Shown: positions 17,531 to 27,060, counted from the first letter of the stretch. The stretch is DNA of 64,000 bases from Terriglobia bacterium (GCA_020073665.1 JAIQEU010000006.1:310001-374000), one strand, 5' to 3'. A program made the numbers and translations. Notes: generated from the sequence alone by a model not told the origin.

Positions 17531-19549
17531 CGATGCCGGAATCGCGCGAAGATCAGCAACGCTGCGCTTCTTCTTGATCTCTGAGATCGCGCGTTGATGT
17601 TCCAGTATCCGTCCAGGATCAGAACGACGATGACGGTAAATGGCTACCAGCCAGCGATGCGCGTTGATCAGTCCGGGAGCCATCGACAAAGCTGTACGAA
17701 AAGCGATCTCCGCTCGATCCAGTTGGCCAAGGCGGCTAAGTGCGACTCCCAAACAATAATGTCCCATGGGAAGAAAATGCTGCAGCCCGACAGCGGCAAG
17801 CGCTTCTTCGGCTGCCTCGTGATTCCTGCGGGTGCGAAGCCTCAATCGGGCCATGCTCAGATGTGCGTCCGCGGAATCAGGATCGATGACGAGCGCCTTC
17901 TGAAAAGCCTGCTCTGCCTCGTTCAAGCGGTTCATTCGCAGATAGGTATTGCCTAAGCGAATATGGAGGTCCGGCAAGCGCGGTTCTGCCTCGGCAGCAC
18001 GGGCCAAGTGCTCGGCAGCCTCCTCGAGCGAGTTCTCTTCGAAATGCAGCAAGCCCATGAGCCAATCCGCCCACGGCTGCCGCCCACGCTTTTGAAGCTC
18101 TTCAAGGATCACACGCGCTTCCCGGAGCCGCCCCAGCTCCATGTAGCACTGGGCGAGATGGAGAGCGAAGCGAATTTCATCCGGCTTTTGCTGGACGATC
18201 GTTTCGAGGATCCTGAGCGCCTCCGTCGGCCGGTGTGAGTCGAGGTAGACCTGTGCCAGGTTGAATTGCGATTCTATCTTGCAAGTTTCGACTGCCTTGG
18301 TGACATCAGCGTCGGGGGCTTCCACGTAGCCCAGGTTGACGAGCCTTTCCAGCATGGCTTTAGCCGCTGCGGCATCGACCCGTCGCGTTTGAATGTGCAT
18401 GCCGCACTCCCCGGGAGCGGTTTCCCAGCTGGGAATCTTCTCCACTTGGGGAGCCACGTTGAAGGCTTCGGCGAGTACGCGGCCATCCATATCTTCTCCC
18501 ACGGGCAATCCAAGCAACGTAAGCACTGTCGGCGCGACATCCAGCAAAGTCGCCCCGTAGACGCGTTCATCCTGTCGCAGGTGCGGACCGGAAATGCACA
18601 GCACACCCATGGGACGATGGCCGACGGCCGGTCCCGGACCGGCCTTTGGCATGTAACGCGGGCGCAGGTGATCGGAATGAAATCCGTGGTCGGAGACCAG
18701 CAGCACGGTAGCGTCCGGGCCGGCAAGCTGCAGCAGTTTCTCCAGCATCATGTCGTGGAACTTGTAAATGCCGGTGACCACATCCTTATAAATTTCGAAC
18801 TCCTGCTCCGGCACGCCCGCCTGTCGCGGCGGATGGAAATTCATGAAGCCATGGCATACGTGGTCGATGGCGTCGTAGTACACCGCCATGAAGTCCCATT
18901 CTTCGTTGTCTAGAATCCACGTGGCCGCATTGTGAATCGAGCAGTTCTCCGCCAAGATTTTGGCAAACGAGCCGAGGCGGGTGTCTTTCTCCTGATCGAT
19001 CTCGGCCGCACGCGGAATAAAAGACAGGATCTCGGCCTGTCCGATCTCGCCAGGATGCACGCGCAGATCAGCGAACGTCTCCCTCATTGCCTCAGGGTGC
19101 ACGCAGTCTCTCGGCAAAGGCCACGCCTCGCCCACAGGAGCAACAGCTTCATGGAACGCGGGAGAGATGCTTATACCGTTGATCGGTTCGGCGGGATGTC
19201 CAGCAAACCAACCGAGCACATGACTGCGCATGCCCGATTGGGTGCAGATATTCCACAGCGCCTTGACCTTGCGGGAGGTGCTGGTGACCGGATGAAGCGA
19301 GCCGGTGTCGGGATCCGGTTCGACGAAGCCCAGAATGCCATGTTTGTCGGGACGCTTGCCGGTAGCGATGGAGTTCCACAGCATGGGCGAAAGGATCGGC
19401 CGCAGGGTTGCGATATTGCCCATCACGCCGTGATTGATCAGGCGTTCGAGCGCGGGCATGTGTCCCTGGTCGAGCAGAGGGTTGATGACCTTCCAGTCGG
19501 CAGCATCCCAACCGATGAGGAGAACTTTCTTGGCAAGGCGAGGAGGCAT
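17498..19549 (-). CDS. Type I phosphodiesterase/alkaline-phosphatase-fold protein with TPR domain
   Basis: 683 aa. The N-terminal about 390 residues form an alkaline-phosphatase superfamily domain: metal-site Asp in LLIGWDAADW, the nucleophile region LSPMLWNSIATGKRPDKHGI, YDAIDHVCHG and LLVSDHGFHSDH. From about 410 to 650 there are consecutive TPR units (LDSHRPTEALRILETIVQQK and similar). There is no signal peptide. The substrate is unknown; related enzymes cleave phosphodiester bonds in nucleotides or lipid head groups. The start lies 5 bp after the stop of the secreted paralog at 19555, so the three genes 20957 to 17498 form an apparent operon. Confidence 0.85.
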   Translation of the reverse strand: MPPRLAKKVLLIGWDAADWKVINPLLDQGHMPALERLINHGVMGNIATLRPILSPMLWNSIATGKRPDKHGILGFVEPDPDTGSLHPVTSTSRKVKALWNICTQSGMRSHVLGWFAGHPAEPINGISISPAFHEAVAPVGEAWPLPRDCVHPEAMRETFADLRVHPGEIGQAEILSFIPRAAEIDQEKDTRLGSFAKILAENCSIHNAATWILDNEEWDFMAVYYDAIDHVCHGFMNFHPPRQAGVPEQEFEIYKDVVTGIYKFHDMMLEKLLQLAGPDATVLLVSDHGFHSDHLRPRYMPKAGPGPAVGHRPMGVLCISGPHLRQDERVYGATLLDVAPTVLTLLGLPVGEDMDGRVLAEAFNVAPQVEKIPSWETAPGECGMHIQTRRVDAAAAKAMLERLVNLGYVEAPDADVTKAVETCKIESQFNLAQVYLDSHRPTEALRILETIVQQKPDEIRFALHLAQCYMELGRLREARVILEELQKRGRQPWADWLMGLLHFEENSLEEAAEHLARAAEAEPRLPDLHIRLGNTYLRMNRLNEAEQAFQKALVIDPDSADAHLSMARLRLRTRRNHEAAEEALAAVGLQHFLPMGHYCLGVALSRLGQLDRAEIAFRTALSMAPGLINAHRWLVAIYRHRRSDPGRILEHQRAISEIKKKRSVADLRAIPASKRHDADSQAA

Positions 19550-19554
19550 AGGGT

Positions 19555-20253
19555 TTAGGGCGCGTTGCGCTTGCGGCGCTGGTCTATGGCGGTGTGGCCG
19601 GAAGCAAGAATCTCCAACGAAGTGGGATGGATCGAATTATCAAGTGAGGCGGTTGTACCGGTGTCGCCGGCTAAGATCGGCATGTCAGGCACAGTTTCAT
19701 ATGCCCAGCCGTAGAGTTTGGCAGCTATGGGGAAAACACCCACCTCACGAAAACCAATCCATCCATAGTGAACTTCTCCATTAATTAGAAACCTGACTCC
19801 TAAGTATCGGTCCTTGAGGTTCCGCCAGTCATTGCCGCCGTATATGTCAGATGACTCCATGATTCCGAGAGCCCGAAAGCCTTGTCCGGCTCCAATTTGC
19901 GTGTTCTTTCTTAACGGCAGGGCATCCGCGCCGGCCGTAACGACCTGACCAGATGGAGGATGCCCGTAAGCGAATAATGCCGGTATCAGGGCGGTGGTGT
20001 CGTAATGAATCAACCTTATGACCAGCGAGAAATCGGCGGAGCCATCGTTGTCAAGATCAATATCGAATTTTCCCAGTCCTCTAAAAACAGCGTTGCTTGG
20101 GGTAAAAATCACCTCGGCCTGGCTGGGTGCGCTACAGGCAAGGGTTGCGCCCGCGGCCAGGGCATAGAGCAGAAGCCTTTGATCGAGTGCGGTATCGCTG
20201 AAATGGCGGTTGGCGCGAGCTGGGGACGGGAGGGATCGTCGGTCCGTTGTCAT
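19555..20253 (-). CDS. Secreted protein, tandem paralog 2, with PEP-CTERM-like tail
   Basis: 232 aa. N-terminal signal (LDQRLLLYALAAGATLACSA), then FDIDLDNDGSADF, a DxDxDGxxD calcium-loop-like motif, and the conserved LINGEVHYGWIGF. The C-terminus PTSLEILASGHTAI followed by RRKR has the layout of acidobacterial PEP-CTERM-type sorting tails (S-L-x-x-L-A-x-G...RRxR), but its middle is unusually polar. It is closely related along its whole length to the upstream gene, so this is a recent duplication. The ATG at 20253 overlaps the upstream TGA by one base and has GGAGGAC, indicating coupling. Function unknown. Confidence 0.75.
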   Translation of the reverse strand: MTTDRRSLPSPARANRHFSDTALDQRLLLYALAAGATLACSAPSQAEVIFTPSNAVFRGLGKFDIDLDNDGSADFSLVIRLIHYDTTALIPALFAYGHPPSGQVVTAGADALPLRKNTQIGAGQGFRALGIMESSDIYGGNDWRNLKDRYLGVRFLINGEVHYGWIGFREVGVFPIAAKLYGWAYETVPDMPILAGDTGTTASLDNSIHPTSLEILASGHTAIDQRRKRNAP

Positions 20254-20957
20254 CAATGTCCTCCTGCAAAACCTGTTCGCTTGCGGCGCGGCTCGATGGC
20301 AGTGTGGCCGGACGCCAGGATCTCCAGCGAAGTCGGATGGAAGGAACCATCGGTTGGAGCCGACGTACCCGTGTCTCCGGCTAAGATCTTTTGGTTGGGC
20401 TGAGTTTCGTATGCCCAACCGTACAACTTGATCGCGACGGGGATGTCATGCACCCCGCGAAAACCAATCCATCCATAGTGAACTTCCCCGTTAATCAGAA
20501 ACTTGACTCCCAGGGATCGGTTCTTGGCGTTTTGCCAGAGTCCGCCGTAGATAGGTGTCTCCATGAGTGCGACAGCCGCAAATTGCCGTCCCGATCCAAT
20601 CGGCGCGTTCTTTTTCAACGCCAGGGCATCACCGCCGCCCAGCGTCACGATGTAATTAGATGGACCATCTCCGTAAGCGAATATTGCTTGAATCATGTTG
20701 CTGGTGTCGTACTGGGTCCATTTTGCGACGATGGTGAAATCCGCGGAGCCGTCGTTATCGAGATCAATGTCGAATTTTCCAAGTCCTTGGAGAAGAGCAT
20801 TGCTCGGGGTAAAAACTATCTGGGCTTGGCTCGCGGGCGCCGCGGCCAGTGTGGCCCCTGCAGCCAGAGCATAAAGCAGCAAGCGACGGTCGAGTACACC
20901 CGGAATTACATTTTTGGTGCGAAGTCTTGCAAGTCCTGGTCGCGGCTTAGTCGCCAT
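20253..20957 (-). CDS. Secreted protein, tandem paralog 1, with PEP-CTERM-like tail
   Basis: 234 aa. Signal peptide with LDRRLLLYALAAGATLAAAP and cleavage near ASQA; FDIDLDNDGSADF calcium-loop-like motif; LINGEVHYGWIGFRG; the same PTSLEILASGHTAI tail followed by RRKR. It is the first gene of a three-gene unit with its paralog and the phosphodiesterase. The ribosome-binding site is GGAGGCTC. The family is unnamed as far as I can tell. A cell-surface or exported role is inferred from signal and tail. Confidence 0.75.
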   Translation of the reverse strand: MATKPRPGLARLRTKNVIPGVLDRRLLLYALAAGATLAAAPASQAQIVFTPSNALLQGLGKFDIDLDNDGSADFTIVAKWTQYDTSNMIQAIFAYGDGPSNYIVTLGGGDALALKKNAPIGSGRQFAAVALMETPIYGGLWQNAKNRSLGVKFLINGEVHYGWIGFRGVHDIPVAIKLYGWAYETQPNQKILAGDTGTSAPTDGSFHPTSLEILASGHTAIEPRRKRTGFAGGH

Positions 20958-21266
20958 AAGAGCCTCCGGTCGAGCGATGAGATCTTTAGTTCTAAGTGCG
21001 TTGTGGCTTTGAGCATCCGGATCTAGGCAATCCGTTCAGCGCGGGGGGAGAGTTATCAGGATTGCCTCTACAGCGCGGGAAGTGTGAAGGACTATGCTGG
21101 CCATGTCAAGATGAAAAAGTCTGCAGACATGGGCAAGGCTCCTAATTCCATTCTGATCTCACCCGGACATGTGGACATCCTCCAAAGCCACGGATTCTGA
21201 TGGCTAATATCACCGGATGACGATTGCCATCCCCACCCCCTCCCGCCCTCGTGTATCCTCCCGTGC
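20958..21266. other. Divergent intergenic region with inverted repeat
   Basis: About 310 bases between divergent genes. AGGCAATCC (21025-21033) and GGATTGCCT (21059-21067) are perfect 9-bp inverted repeats separated by 25 bp, in the promoter or leader region of the minus-strand operon. No small gene is convincing here. Confidence 0.5.
21254..21259 (+). promoter_or_regulatory. -10 element TATCCT of the symporter gene
   Basis: TATCCT ends 7 nt before the ATG at 21267. No Shine-Dalgarno fits in the gap, so the mRNA is probably leaderless. Confidence 0.5.
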
Positions 21267-23057
21267 ATGAACTTCACCGTCCTCGATTGGTCGGCCATCG
21301 TCGGCTATCTGGCCATCACCCTGGTTCTGGGTCTGTATTTCCGGCGGCGCTCGGGGCAGAGTGTGGACGACTACTTCGTCTCCGGACGCAACGTCTCCTG
21401 GTGGCTGGCCGGCACCTCGATGGTTGCGACCACGTTCGCGGCCGACACCCCGCTGGTGGTTACCGGCCTGGTTTACACCCAGGGCATAGCCGGGAACTGG
21501 CTGTGGTGGTCGTTTCTGCTGTCGGGGATGATGACCGTGTTTCTGTTTGCGCGGCTGTGGCGGCGCTCCGGCCTGCTCACCGACGTGCAGTTTGCCGAGA
21601 TGCGTTACTCGGGCAAGCCGGCCGCGTTTTTGCGCGGGTTCCGCGCGGTGTATCTCGGCCTGCTCATGAATTGCCTGATCCTTGGCTGGGTGACCAAGGC
21701 CATGACCAGCATCGTGGCCGTCACCCTGGGTGTCAGCGACCAGCGCGCGCTGGCCATCTGCGTCTTCTTCCTGATTCCGTTTACCGGGCTGTACGTAGCT
21801 CTGGGCGGCCTTTGGGGCGTGCTGTGGACTGACCTGTTCCAGTTCGCACTGAAGATGTCGATTGTGATAGCGGTCGCGTACTACGCCGTGGCGGCCGCCG
21901 GCGGAATGTCTGCGCTGCTGCATCGGCTGGCGGAAATGCGTGCCGCCCAACCTGGCGCCGGAGATGCAACCGCATTCTTTCCTGACTTCTCGCGGCCGTT
22001 TTCCGAAGAAGGTTTATGGCTGCTGCCCGTTTTGACTTTCGTGGTGAACATCGGCCTGCAGTGGTGGGCCTTCTGGTATCCCGGCGCAGAGCCGGGCGGC
22101 GGTGGATACATCGCGCAGCGCATCTTCAGCGCCAAAGATGAACGCAACGGCCTGCTCTCGGTGTTGTGGTTCAACGTCGCCCACTATGCGGTACGTCCGT
22201 GGCCGTGGGTGCTGACGGCGCTGGCTGCCATCGTTCTCTATCCCAACCTGCAGCATCCTGAGACCGGATACATGCTGGTGGTGAGCCAGCACGTGCCCCC
22301 GGCGTTGCGCGGCATTGTGATTGCCGGATTCATGGCCGCGTTCATGTCCACGATTGCGACGCAGCTTAACTGGGGAGCGTCTTATCTGGTGTCTGATTTC
22401 TACCGCCGCTTCATCCGCCGCGATGCGGACGACAAGCATTACGTAATGATCTCCCGCGTGGCGACTGTATTGCTAGTGATCGCGTCTGCGCTGATTTCTG
22501 TTCTGCTGGCCGACATTCGCTCAGGGTGGCAAGTTGTGCTCGAAGTGGGTGCAGGCACCGGCGGCGTCTACCTGCTGCGCTGGTACTGGTGGCGGATCAA
22601 CGCCTGGAGCGAAATCTCGGCGATGGCGACTGCTCTGGTGATGACTGTTTTGTTGCGCTGGGACGCGCCGTTCTCTGGCTCAAACCCGGTGGTATTCGCC
22701 AAGACCGCGTTGACGACGACGCTGGTGACCACACTGGTGTGGGTCGTAGTCACGTTCGCAACCGGGCCCGAGCCGGAGCCGATCCTCGTGCAGTTCTACC
22801 GTAGCGTCCGCCCACATGTTGGCGGATGGAAGCCCATCGCCCGTCTCGTGCCTGACGTCGCACCCACGCGCGATCTGGGACGCAACCTCGTGTCCTGGGT
22901 GCTGGGTTGTGCCATGGTTTACCTGGCCCTGTTTGGAGCAGGGAAAGTACTCCTCGGAGGGGCGGGTGAAGGGCTTCTCCTGCTAGTTGGAGCGGCCGCG
23001 TGTGCCGCAGCGCTCTACGCCAACCTCGCGCGCCAGGGCTGGAGCAGCGCCGGTTAG
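21267..23057 (+). CDS. Sodium:solute symporter (SSS family)
   Basis: 596-aa inner-membrane transporter with about 13-14 hydrophobic segments. The SSS signature is visible in the N-terminal YFVSGRNVSWWLAGTSMVATTFAADTP region (first helices and sodium site) and in IVIAGFMAAFMSTIATQLNWGASYLVSDFY (helices 8-9). Substrate cannot be named; related proteins move sugars, amino acids or organic acids. The gene stands alone. Confidence 0.88.
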   Translation: MNFTVLDWSAIVGYLAITLVLGLYFRRRSGQSVDDYFVSGRNVSWWLAGTSMVATTFAADTPLVVTGLVYTQGIAGNWLWWSFLLSGMMTVFLFARLWRRSGLLTDVQFAEMRYSGKPAAFLRGFRAVYLGLLMNCLILGWVTKAMTSIVAVTLGVSDQRALAICVFFLIPFTGLYVALGGLWGVLWTDLFQFALKMSIVIAVAYYAVAAAGGMSALLHRLAEMRAAQPGAGDATAFFPDFSRPFSEEGLWLLPVLTFVVNIGLQWWAFWYPGAEPGGGGYIAQRIFSAKDERNGLLSVLWFNVAHYAVRPWPWVLTALAAIVLYPNLQHPETGYMLVVSQHVPPALRGIVIAGFMAAFMSTIATQLNWGASYLVSDFYRRFIRRDADDKHYVMISRVATVLLVIASALISVLLADIRSGWQVVLEVGAGTGGVYLLRWYWWRINAWSEISAMATALVMTVLLRWDAPFSGSNPVVFAKTALTTTLVTTLVWVVVTFATGPEPEPILVQFYRSVRPHVGGWKPIARLVPDVAPTRDLGRNLVSWVLGCAMVYLALFGAGKVLLGGAGEGLLLLVGAAACAAALYANLARQGWSSAG

Positions 23058-23257
23058 TGTGCAAGCGGCTGCACACTTCTTGCAGGATGAACCTGCCCAA
23101 ACCACTTGTGAAAAGATTGTAAAAACTCCGCTTCGGGATCCGCAGGCGACCGACGGCGTTGTAAGATCACCGCGGTCGAAATGCCCGCAGCCCTCCCCCG
23201 TTGTCGGCATTCTCGCGGTCCGAGACGATCCGCAATCCCCGGACCCTGGAGGCGACC

Positions 23258-24613
23258 ATGAAGTACAACGAGCCGCCGGCGAACGCGTGCCGGCGGCTGG
23301 CGGTTCTAATAGTCCTCATCATCTTTCTATCCGCGGGCCACGCTTTGGCCGCGGGACCGAAAGACAAAGTCCTCTACAGTTTTCAAGGTGCCGACGATGG
23401 CGCGGTGCCCAAGGGCGGGCTGATTGTCGACCGCGCCGGCAATCTCTACGGCACCACGTATTCCGGCGGCAGCCAGAACTTCAAAGGCACCGTCTTCCAA
23501 CTGTCACCGCCATCGGCTCCGGGCAATCCCTGGACTGAGAATGTCCTCTACGATTTTCCCGATTTGTCCGCAGGCGAAAACCCGTGGGCAGGTCTCACCG
23601 CTGACGCCGCGGGCAATCTCTACGGCACAACCTGGTTAGGCGGCCCCCAGAGCCCGAATGGTGTGGTCTTCGAACTCTCGCCACCATCTAATCCCGGCAA
23701 TCCCTGGACGTACACCGTGCTCTACAACTTCACCGGCGGCAGCGATGGCGGGCAGCCGCAGGCCGGCGTGGTTTTCGACAAGGCAGGGAATCTCTACGGC
23801 ACCACCGAGATCGGCGGGGCCCCCGTCTGCATGGGAGGATGTGGCGTGGTTTTCAAGCTGACGCCGCCCGCTCAACAGGGTAGCGCGTGGACTGAAACCT
23901 CGCTCTACGCCTTCAGCAACCTGGAGGGTGGCACCACGGCAGGTGTCATCGTCGACAGCAAAGGCGCGGTGTATGGCACCACGGTCGCGGGCGGCAACGG
24001 TCCCTGTCTTCAGGGATGCGGCACGGTTTTCCAGTTGGTGCCGCCGCCTCAGCCCGGAGGCAAGTGGACTCACCGCGTGCTGTACAACTTCCAGGGCGGC
24101 AACGACGGAATCCAGCCCGAAGCCAGCCTGGTCTTGGATAGCAAGCACAATCTCTACGGCACAACCATCACTGACGGCACGGGCGTGTGCTTCACCGGAG
24201 GACCGGGCTGTGGCACCGTCTTCGAACTGTCACCGCCGACCGCTCCGGGTGCCCCTTGGACCGAGGCCATCCTTTACAAATTCCTGGGCGGAAACGACGG
24301 GATCGAACCGCTCTCTCCTCTGATTTTCGATAGAGCCGGAAATCTTTACGGGACGACCGAGATTGGGGGCAACGGTGGTACCTGCCTCGGCGCAGGCTGT
24401 GGCACGGTTTTCAAACTCACGCCGCCCGCGCAAGTCGGCGGCGCCTGGACCGAGTCCGTGCTCTACCGCTTCACCGGCGGCACGGATGGATTCGTGCCGC
24501 TCGGAGTGGTCTTTGGCAGAGGCGGCGCACTCTATGGCACCACCAGAAGTGGCGACACTGCCCCCGCATGTTTTGGAGTCGGCTGCGGCACCGTGTTTAG
24601 CGTACTGCCGTGA
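23258..24613 (+). CDS. Secreted GloVer-type tandem-repeat protein
   Basis: 451 aa with a signal peptide (RLAVLIVLIIFLSAGHALAA). Seven repeats of roughly 55-60 residues follow, each with a core such as AGNLYGTT, a GG turn and then GTVF-x-L-x-PP; the joining segments read VLY-x-F-x-GG-x-DG. Repeats 3-7 carry Cys pairs (for example MGGCG, LQGCG), suggesting disulfides. This matches the family NCBI names choice-of-anchor tandem repeat GloVer-containing protein, common in Acidobacteria, function unknown; a beta-propeller-like fold is likely. ATG 23258 follows TGGAGG. No separate anchor domain is visible at the C-terminus. Confidence 0.82.
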   Translation: MKYNEPPANACRRLAVLIVLIIFLSAGHALAAGPKDKVLYSFQGADDGAVPKGGLIVDRAGNLYGTTYSGGSQNFKGTVFQLSPPSAPGNPWTENVLYDFPDLSAGENPWAGLTADAAGNLYGTTWLGGPQSPNGVVFELSPPSNPGNPWTYTVLYNFTGGSDGGQPQAGVVFDKAGNLYGTTEIGGAPVCMGGCGVVFKLTPPAQQGSAWTETSLYAFSNLEGGTTAGVIVDSKGAVYGTTVAGGNGPCLQGCGTVFQLVPPPQPGGKWTHRVLYNFQGGNDGIQPEASLVLDSKHNLYGTTITDGTGVCFTGGPGCGTVFELSPPTAPGAPWTEAILYKFLGGNDGIEPLSPLIFDRAGNLYGTTEIGGNGGTCLGAGCGTVFKLTPPAQVGGAWTESVLYRFTGGTDGFVPLGVVFGRGGALYGTTRSGDTAPACFGVGCGTVFSVLP

Positions 24614-24616
24614 TAT

Positions 24617-24642
24617 GTAGCGCCGGCGTCCCGCCGCGCTAC
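24617..24642. repeat. Palindromic intergenic element GTAGCG...CGCTAC
   Basis: GTAGCG pairs with CGCTAC and CGGCG with CGCCG around a 3-nt loop, with one bulged C. It lies between the convergent GloVer and glucoamylase genes. No T-run follows on either strand, so it is not a canonical terminator; it resembles dispersed palindromes. Confidence 0.5.
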
Positions 24643-24650
24643 AAAAAGAA

Positions 24651-27050
24651 CTACTCCACCACCACCGAATAATCCGTCCCTTCCCAGCGCTGCTCCCGCG
24701 TCCAATAAAACGTGAACACGATCTCCTGCCCAGAAGCCAACTGATCGGCGGGTAAATCCACGGCGAACACGCCCAACCCGGTGTCACGCGTGCTGGTATC
24801 GTTCGCGGTCTGCCAATGATCGAAGCTCCAATGTACCAGTGCAGGCGCGGCCAGCACGATCCGCAATTGTTTGCCCGGCGGCATGCTGCGGCACTTGTTG
24901 TTGAAGCGCCAGGCAAAGTGTGAGGACCTCTGTTTCTCCACCTGGTAGCGCTGCACGGTTTGCGGAGGCTGGTCGAAGATTTTGCCATCGCGCAGCGACC
25001 GCCGCAGCTTGATGTACTCCGAGTGCGCCCACACCAGCGGACACGCCGATCCCGAAGGCTTGCCCAGGAACAACTCTCGCGCCGGGATGTCCGCCACGTC
25101 CCACACCTGCTCGGGAATCAAGCGGCTGCCGTAGGTGGATCCCTCCATCACCCGCAGCAGTTCTTCCGCGGCCTGGGGACGTCCGGCAGCCAGTTCGTAG
25201 TGGGCGCGCTCGCCGGCCAGCAGCGGCCAGGCGCGTCCAATGCCGGTGCCGTCGAAGGGCGAGCCGTCGTCGTGCTCGCCGTAGCCGTCATTGTTGTAGC
25301 GATACCAGCACAGGCCCTGCGGCAGCTTCACCCGGAGCAGGGCATCAATCACTTTGATAGTGTTCAGAATGCGCGGGTCATCGGGCGCGCGCAGCCCGAA
25401 GCGCACCAGCGCCAGCGAATCGGGACTGATGAGATGCGTCGCGGAAATCTCGCCCTGTCCTGGCGGCTGGTTCTTGATGGGCACAAAGCCTTCCAGGGGC
25501 GACGACGCGCAGTCACTGTCGGGCGGTGCGATACGCACATAGTATCCGTCCACTCCGATCTGACGGGCCAGATCGCTGCCGGTGGCATACACCCAGCGTT
25601 CGATGTTTTCGTTCCAGGAGTCGGCGGTCTCCCGCAGATAGGCGGCCATCTGCTTTTGGCCAACCGTGTCGGCCAGGTCCGCTGCCGCCAGCAGCGCAGA
25701 GACTTCCACTGCCAGGGTAAAAGGCGAGTAGCCGGCGTCTTCTTCCCACCGATCCTGTTGGGTCACTGGCCCGTTCTGCAGCATGAAAGACGCCGCCCGA
25801 CGCACCACCGTCCACCAGCGCTGGGGATCGCCCAATGCGAATGGCGATTGCCGCCGCATAGCGTCCACCAGCAGGATGGGGAAGGCGGTTTCATCCATCT
25901 GCAAGCCACTCCAGTAGGACCGCCCATCCAGCCACATGTTCTGCGGCCAGTGTCCATCAGCCTCCTGGGTGGTTTCGAGATATCGCAGAATGCGCAGCGC
26001 ATCCGGTTCAGCGCCCGCTGCCAAGAATCCCAACCCGGCCTCCACCAAGTCACGCGGCCAGATCAGGTGATACCCGCCCAGATCTTCGTCGCCCTTGTTG
26101 AAGCCCCAGGGAATGGAGAGGCTGGCGATGACTCCACCCAGGAAGTCTTTCGATTCATGAGACCGCAGCACCGCCACACTGGCGCGGTACAGGTCGTTCT
26201 CTCGCTGCGGCTTGTCCAATTCCAGCAGGCCATCCTGCCAGTTCTTCCAGTGCCAAACGTAGTGCGCGAGGAGTTCCTGGTAGGGCTCCAGCAGGCTGGA
26301 GCGCGCCTGTTCGCCGGCCTCTGTCCAGGCCCCGCCAAAGCCGATGGCCAGAACAAATTCCCCGCCGCAGGCCGCGAGATCGATCTCTCCGGCGAGTGCG
26401 ATGTTGCCGTTTTCGGCCCGCTCGTATTCCCAGGTCATCTGGTGGTTTTGCGAGAGGTCTTGCCAGCTGTCAGACACCCCGGCGAATCCCACCGAGCGTT
26501 TGCGCCACGGTACCGAAGCAGCGAACGCCAGGGCACAACCATTGCGCTCGGCGAACAACATAGGAACGCCTTTGTAGTCGCCCGACCAGCCGTTGTTGCC
26601 GGTGCCGAAGTTGGCCAGGTGAGGCGCCAGCAGCGCGTACAGGCGATAGTCGGCCAGCGCGCCCACCAGTGGCTTGAATCGAATTTTCTGCAGCACCACG
26701 TTGCGGTACGGGTCGCTGAAGACTTCTTTTTCGATACGGTACCGCCCTTGCATCTCCGTGTTCCTCAACTCGTAGACGGGAACGCCGGGCTCGAGCGGCA
26801 GGTTCTCAAACCGGCAGTGGCGCTTCTCTTCGGAGAAGTAGCTGGCGCCGTCGGTGACAATCAACCCCATGTCGCGAGTGCAGGCCTGATCCACGCGCGG
26901 AAAATAAATCTCATTCACAATGCCGTGGCTCAAGGTGAACCACACCCGGCTATGTAGGTTCAGGGCGGTGCCGATGCCGGTTTTGGCGCTTGACGTCCAG
27001 CGCGGCGGAATCCCCGGCCATCCCGGGGCAAAGCGGTCGGAGTCGCTCAA
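24651..27050 (-). CDS. Glucan 1,4-alpha-glucosidase (GH15 glucoamylase)
   Basis: 799 aa. An N-terminal beta-sandwich domain (about 1-270; TGIGTALN, LSHGIVNEIYFPRVD) is followed by the (alpha/alpha)6 catalytic domain with LIWPRDLVEAGLG, the general acid in RWEEDAGYSPFT (E436/E437) and the base in PEQVWD (E647). The enzyme releases glucose from non-reducing ends of alpha-glucans. There is no signal peptide, so it probably acts on cytosolic glycogen or maltodextrin. The TTG start at 27050 has only a weak AGGA upstream. The last about 100 residues form an extra beta-rich domain. Confidence 0.92.
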   Translation of the reverse strand: MSDSDRFAPGWPGIPPRWTSSAKTGIGTALNLHSRVWFTLSHGIVNEIYFPRVDQACTRDMGLIVTDGASYFSEEKRHCRFENLPLEPGVPVYELRNTEMQGRYRIEKEVFSDPYRNVVLQKIRFKPLVGALADYRLYALLAPHLANFGTGNNGWSGDYKGVPMLFAERNGCALAFAASVPWRKRSVGFAGVSDSWQDLSQNHQMTWEYERAENGNIALAGEIDLAACGGEFVLAIGFGGAWTEAGEQARSSLLEPYQELLAHYVWHWKNWQDGLLELDKPQRENDLYRASVAVLRSHESKDFLGGVIASLSIPWGFNKGDEDLGGYHLIWPRDLVEAGLGFLAAGAEPDALRILRYLETTQEADGHWPQNMWLDGRSYWSGLQMDETAFPILLVDAMRRQSPFALGDPQRWWTVVRRAASFMLQNGPVTQQDRWEEDAGYSPFTLAVEVSALLAAADLADTVGQKQMAAYLRETADSWNENIERWVYATGSDLARQIGVDGYYVRIAPPDSDCASSPLEGFVPIKNQPPGQGEISATHLISPDSLALVRFGLRAPDDPRILNTIKVIDALLRVKLPQGLCWYRYNNDGYGEHDDGSPFDGTGIGRAWPLLAGERAHYELAAGRPQAAEELLRVMEGSTYGSRLIPEQVWDVADIPARELFLGKPSGSACPLVWAHSEYIKLRRSLRDGKIFDQPPQTVQRYQVEKQRSSHFAWRFNNKCRSMPPGKQLRIVLAAPALVHWSFDHWQTANDTSTRDTGLGVFAVDLPADQLASGQEIVFTFYWTREQRWEGTDYSVVVE

Positions 27051-27060
27051 TGTGATAGTT

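Noticed and set aside
24617-24642. Terminator between the GloVer and glucoamylase genes
   Set aside because: The stem is good but neither strand has a T-run after it; listed as a repeat instead.
24960-26957. 665-codon plus-strand open frame opposite the glucoamylase gene
   Set aside because: It mirrors the GH15 gene in antisense, is compositionally biased to Arg/Gln/Val with no domain, and has no ribosome-binding site; a GC-rich shadow frame.
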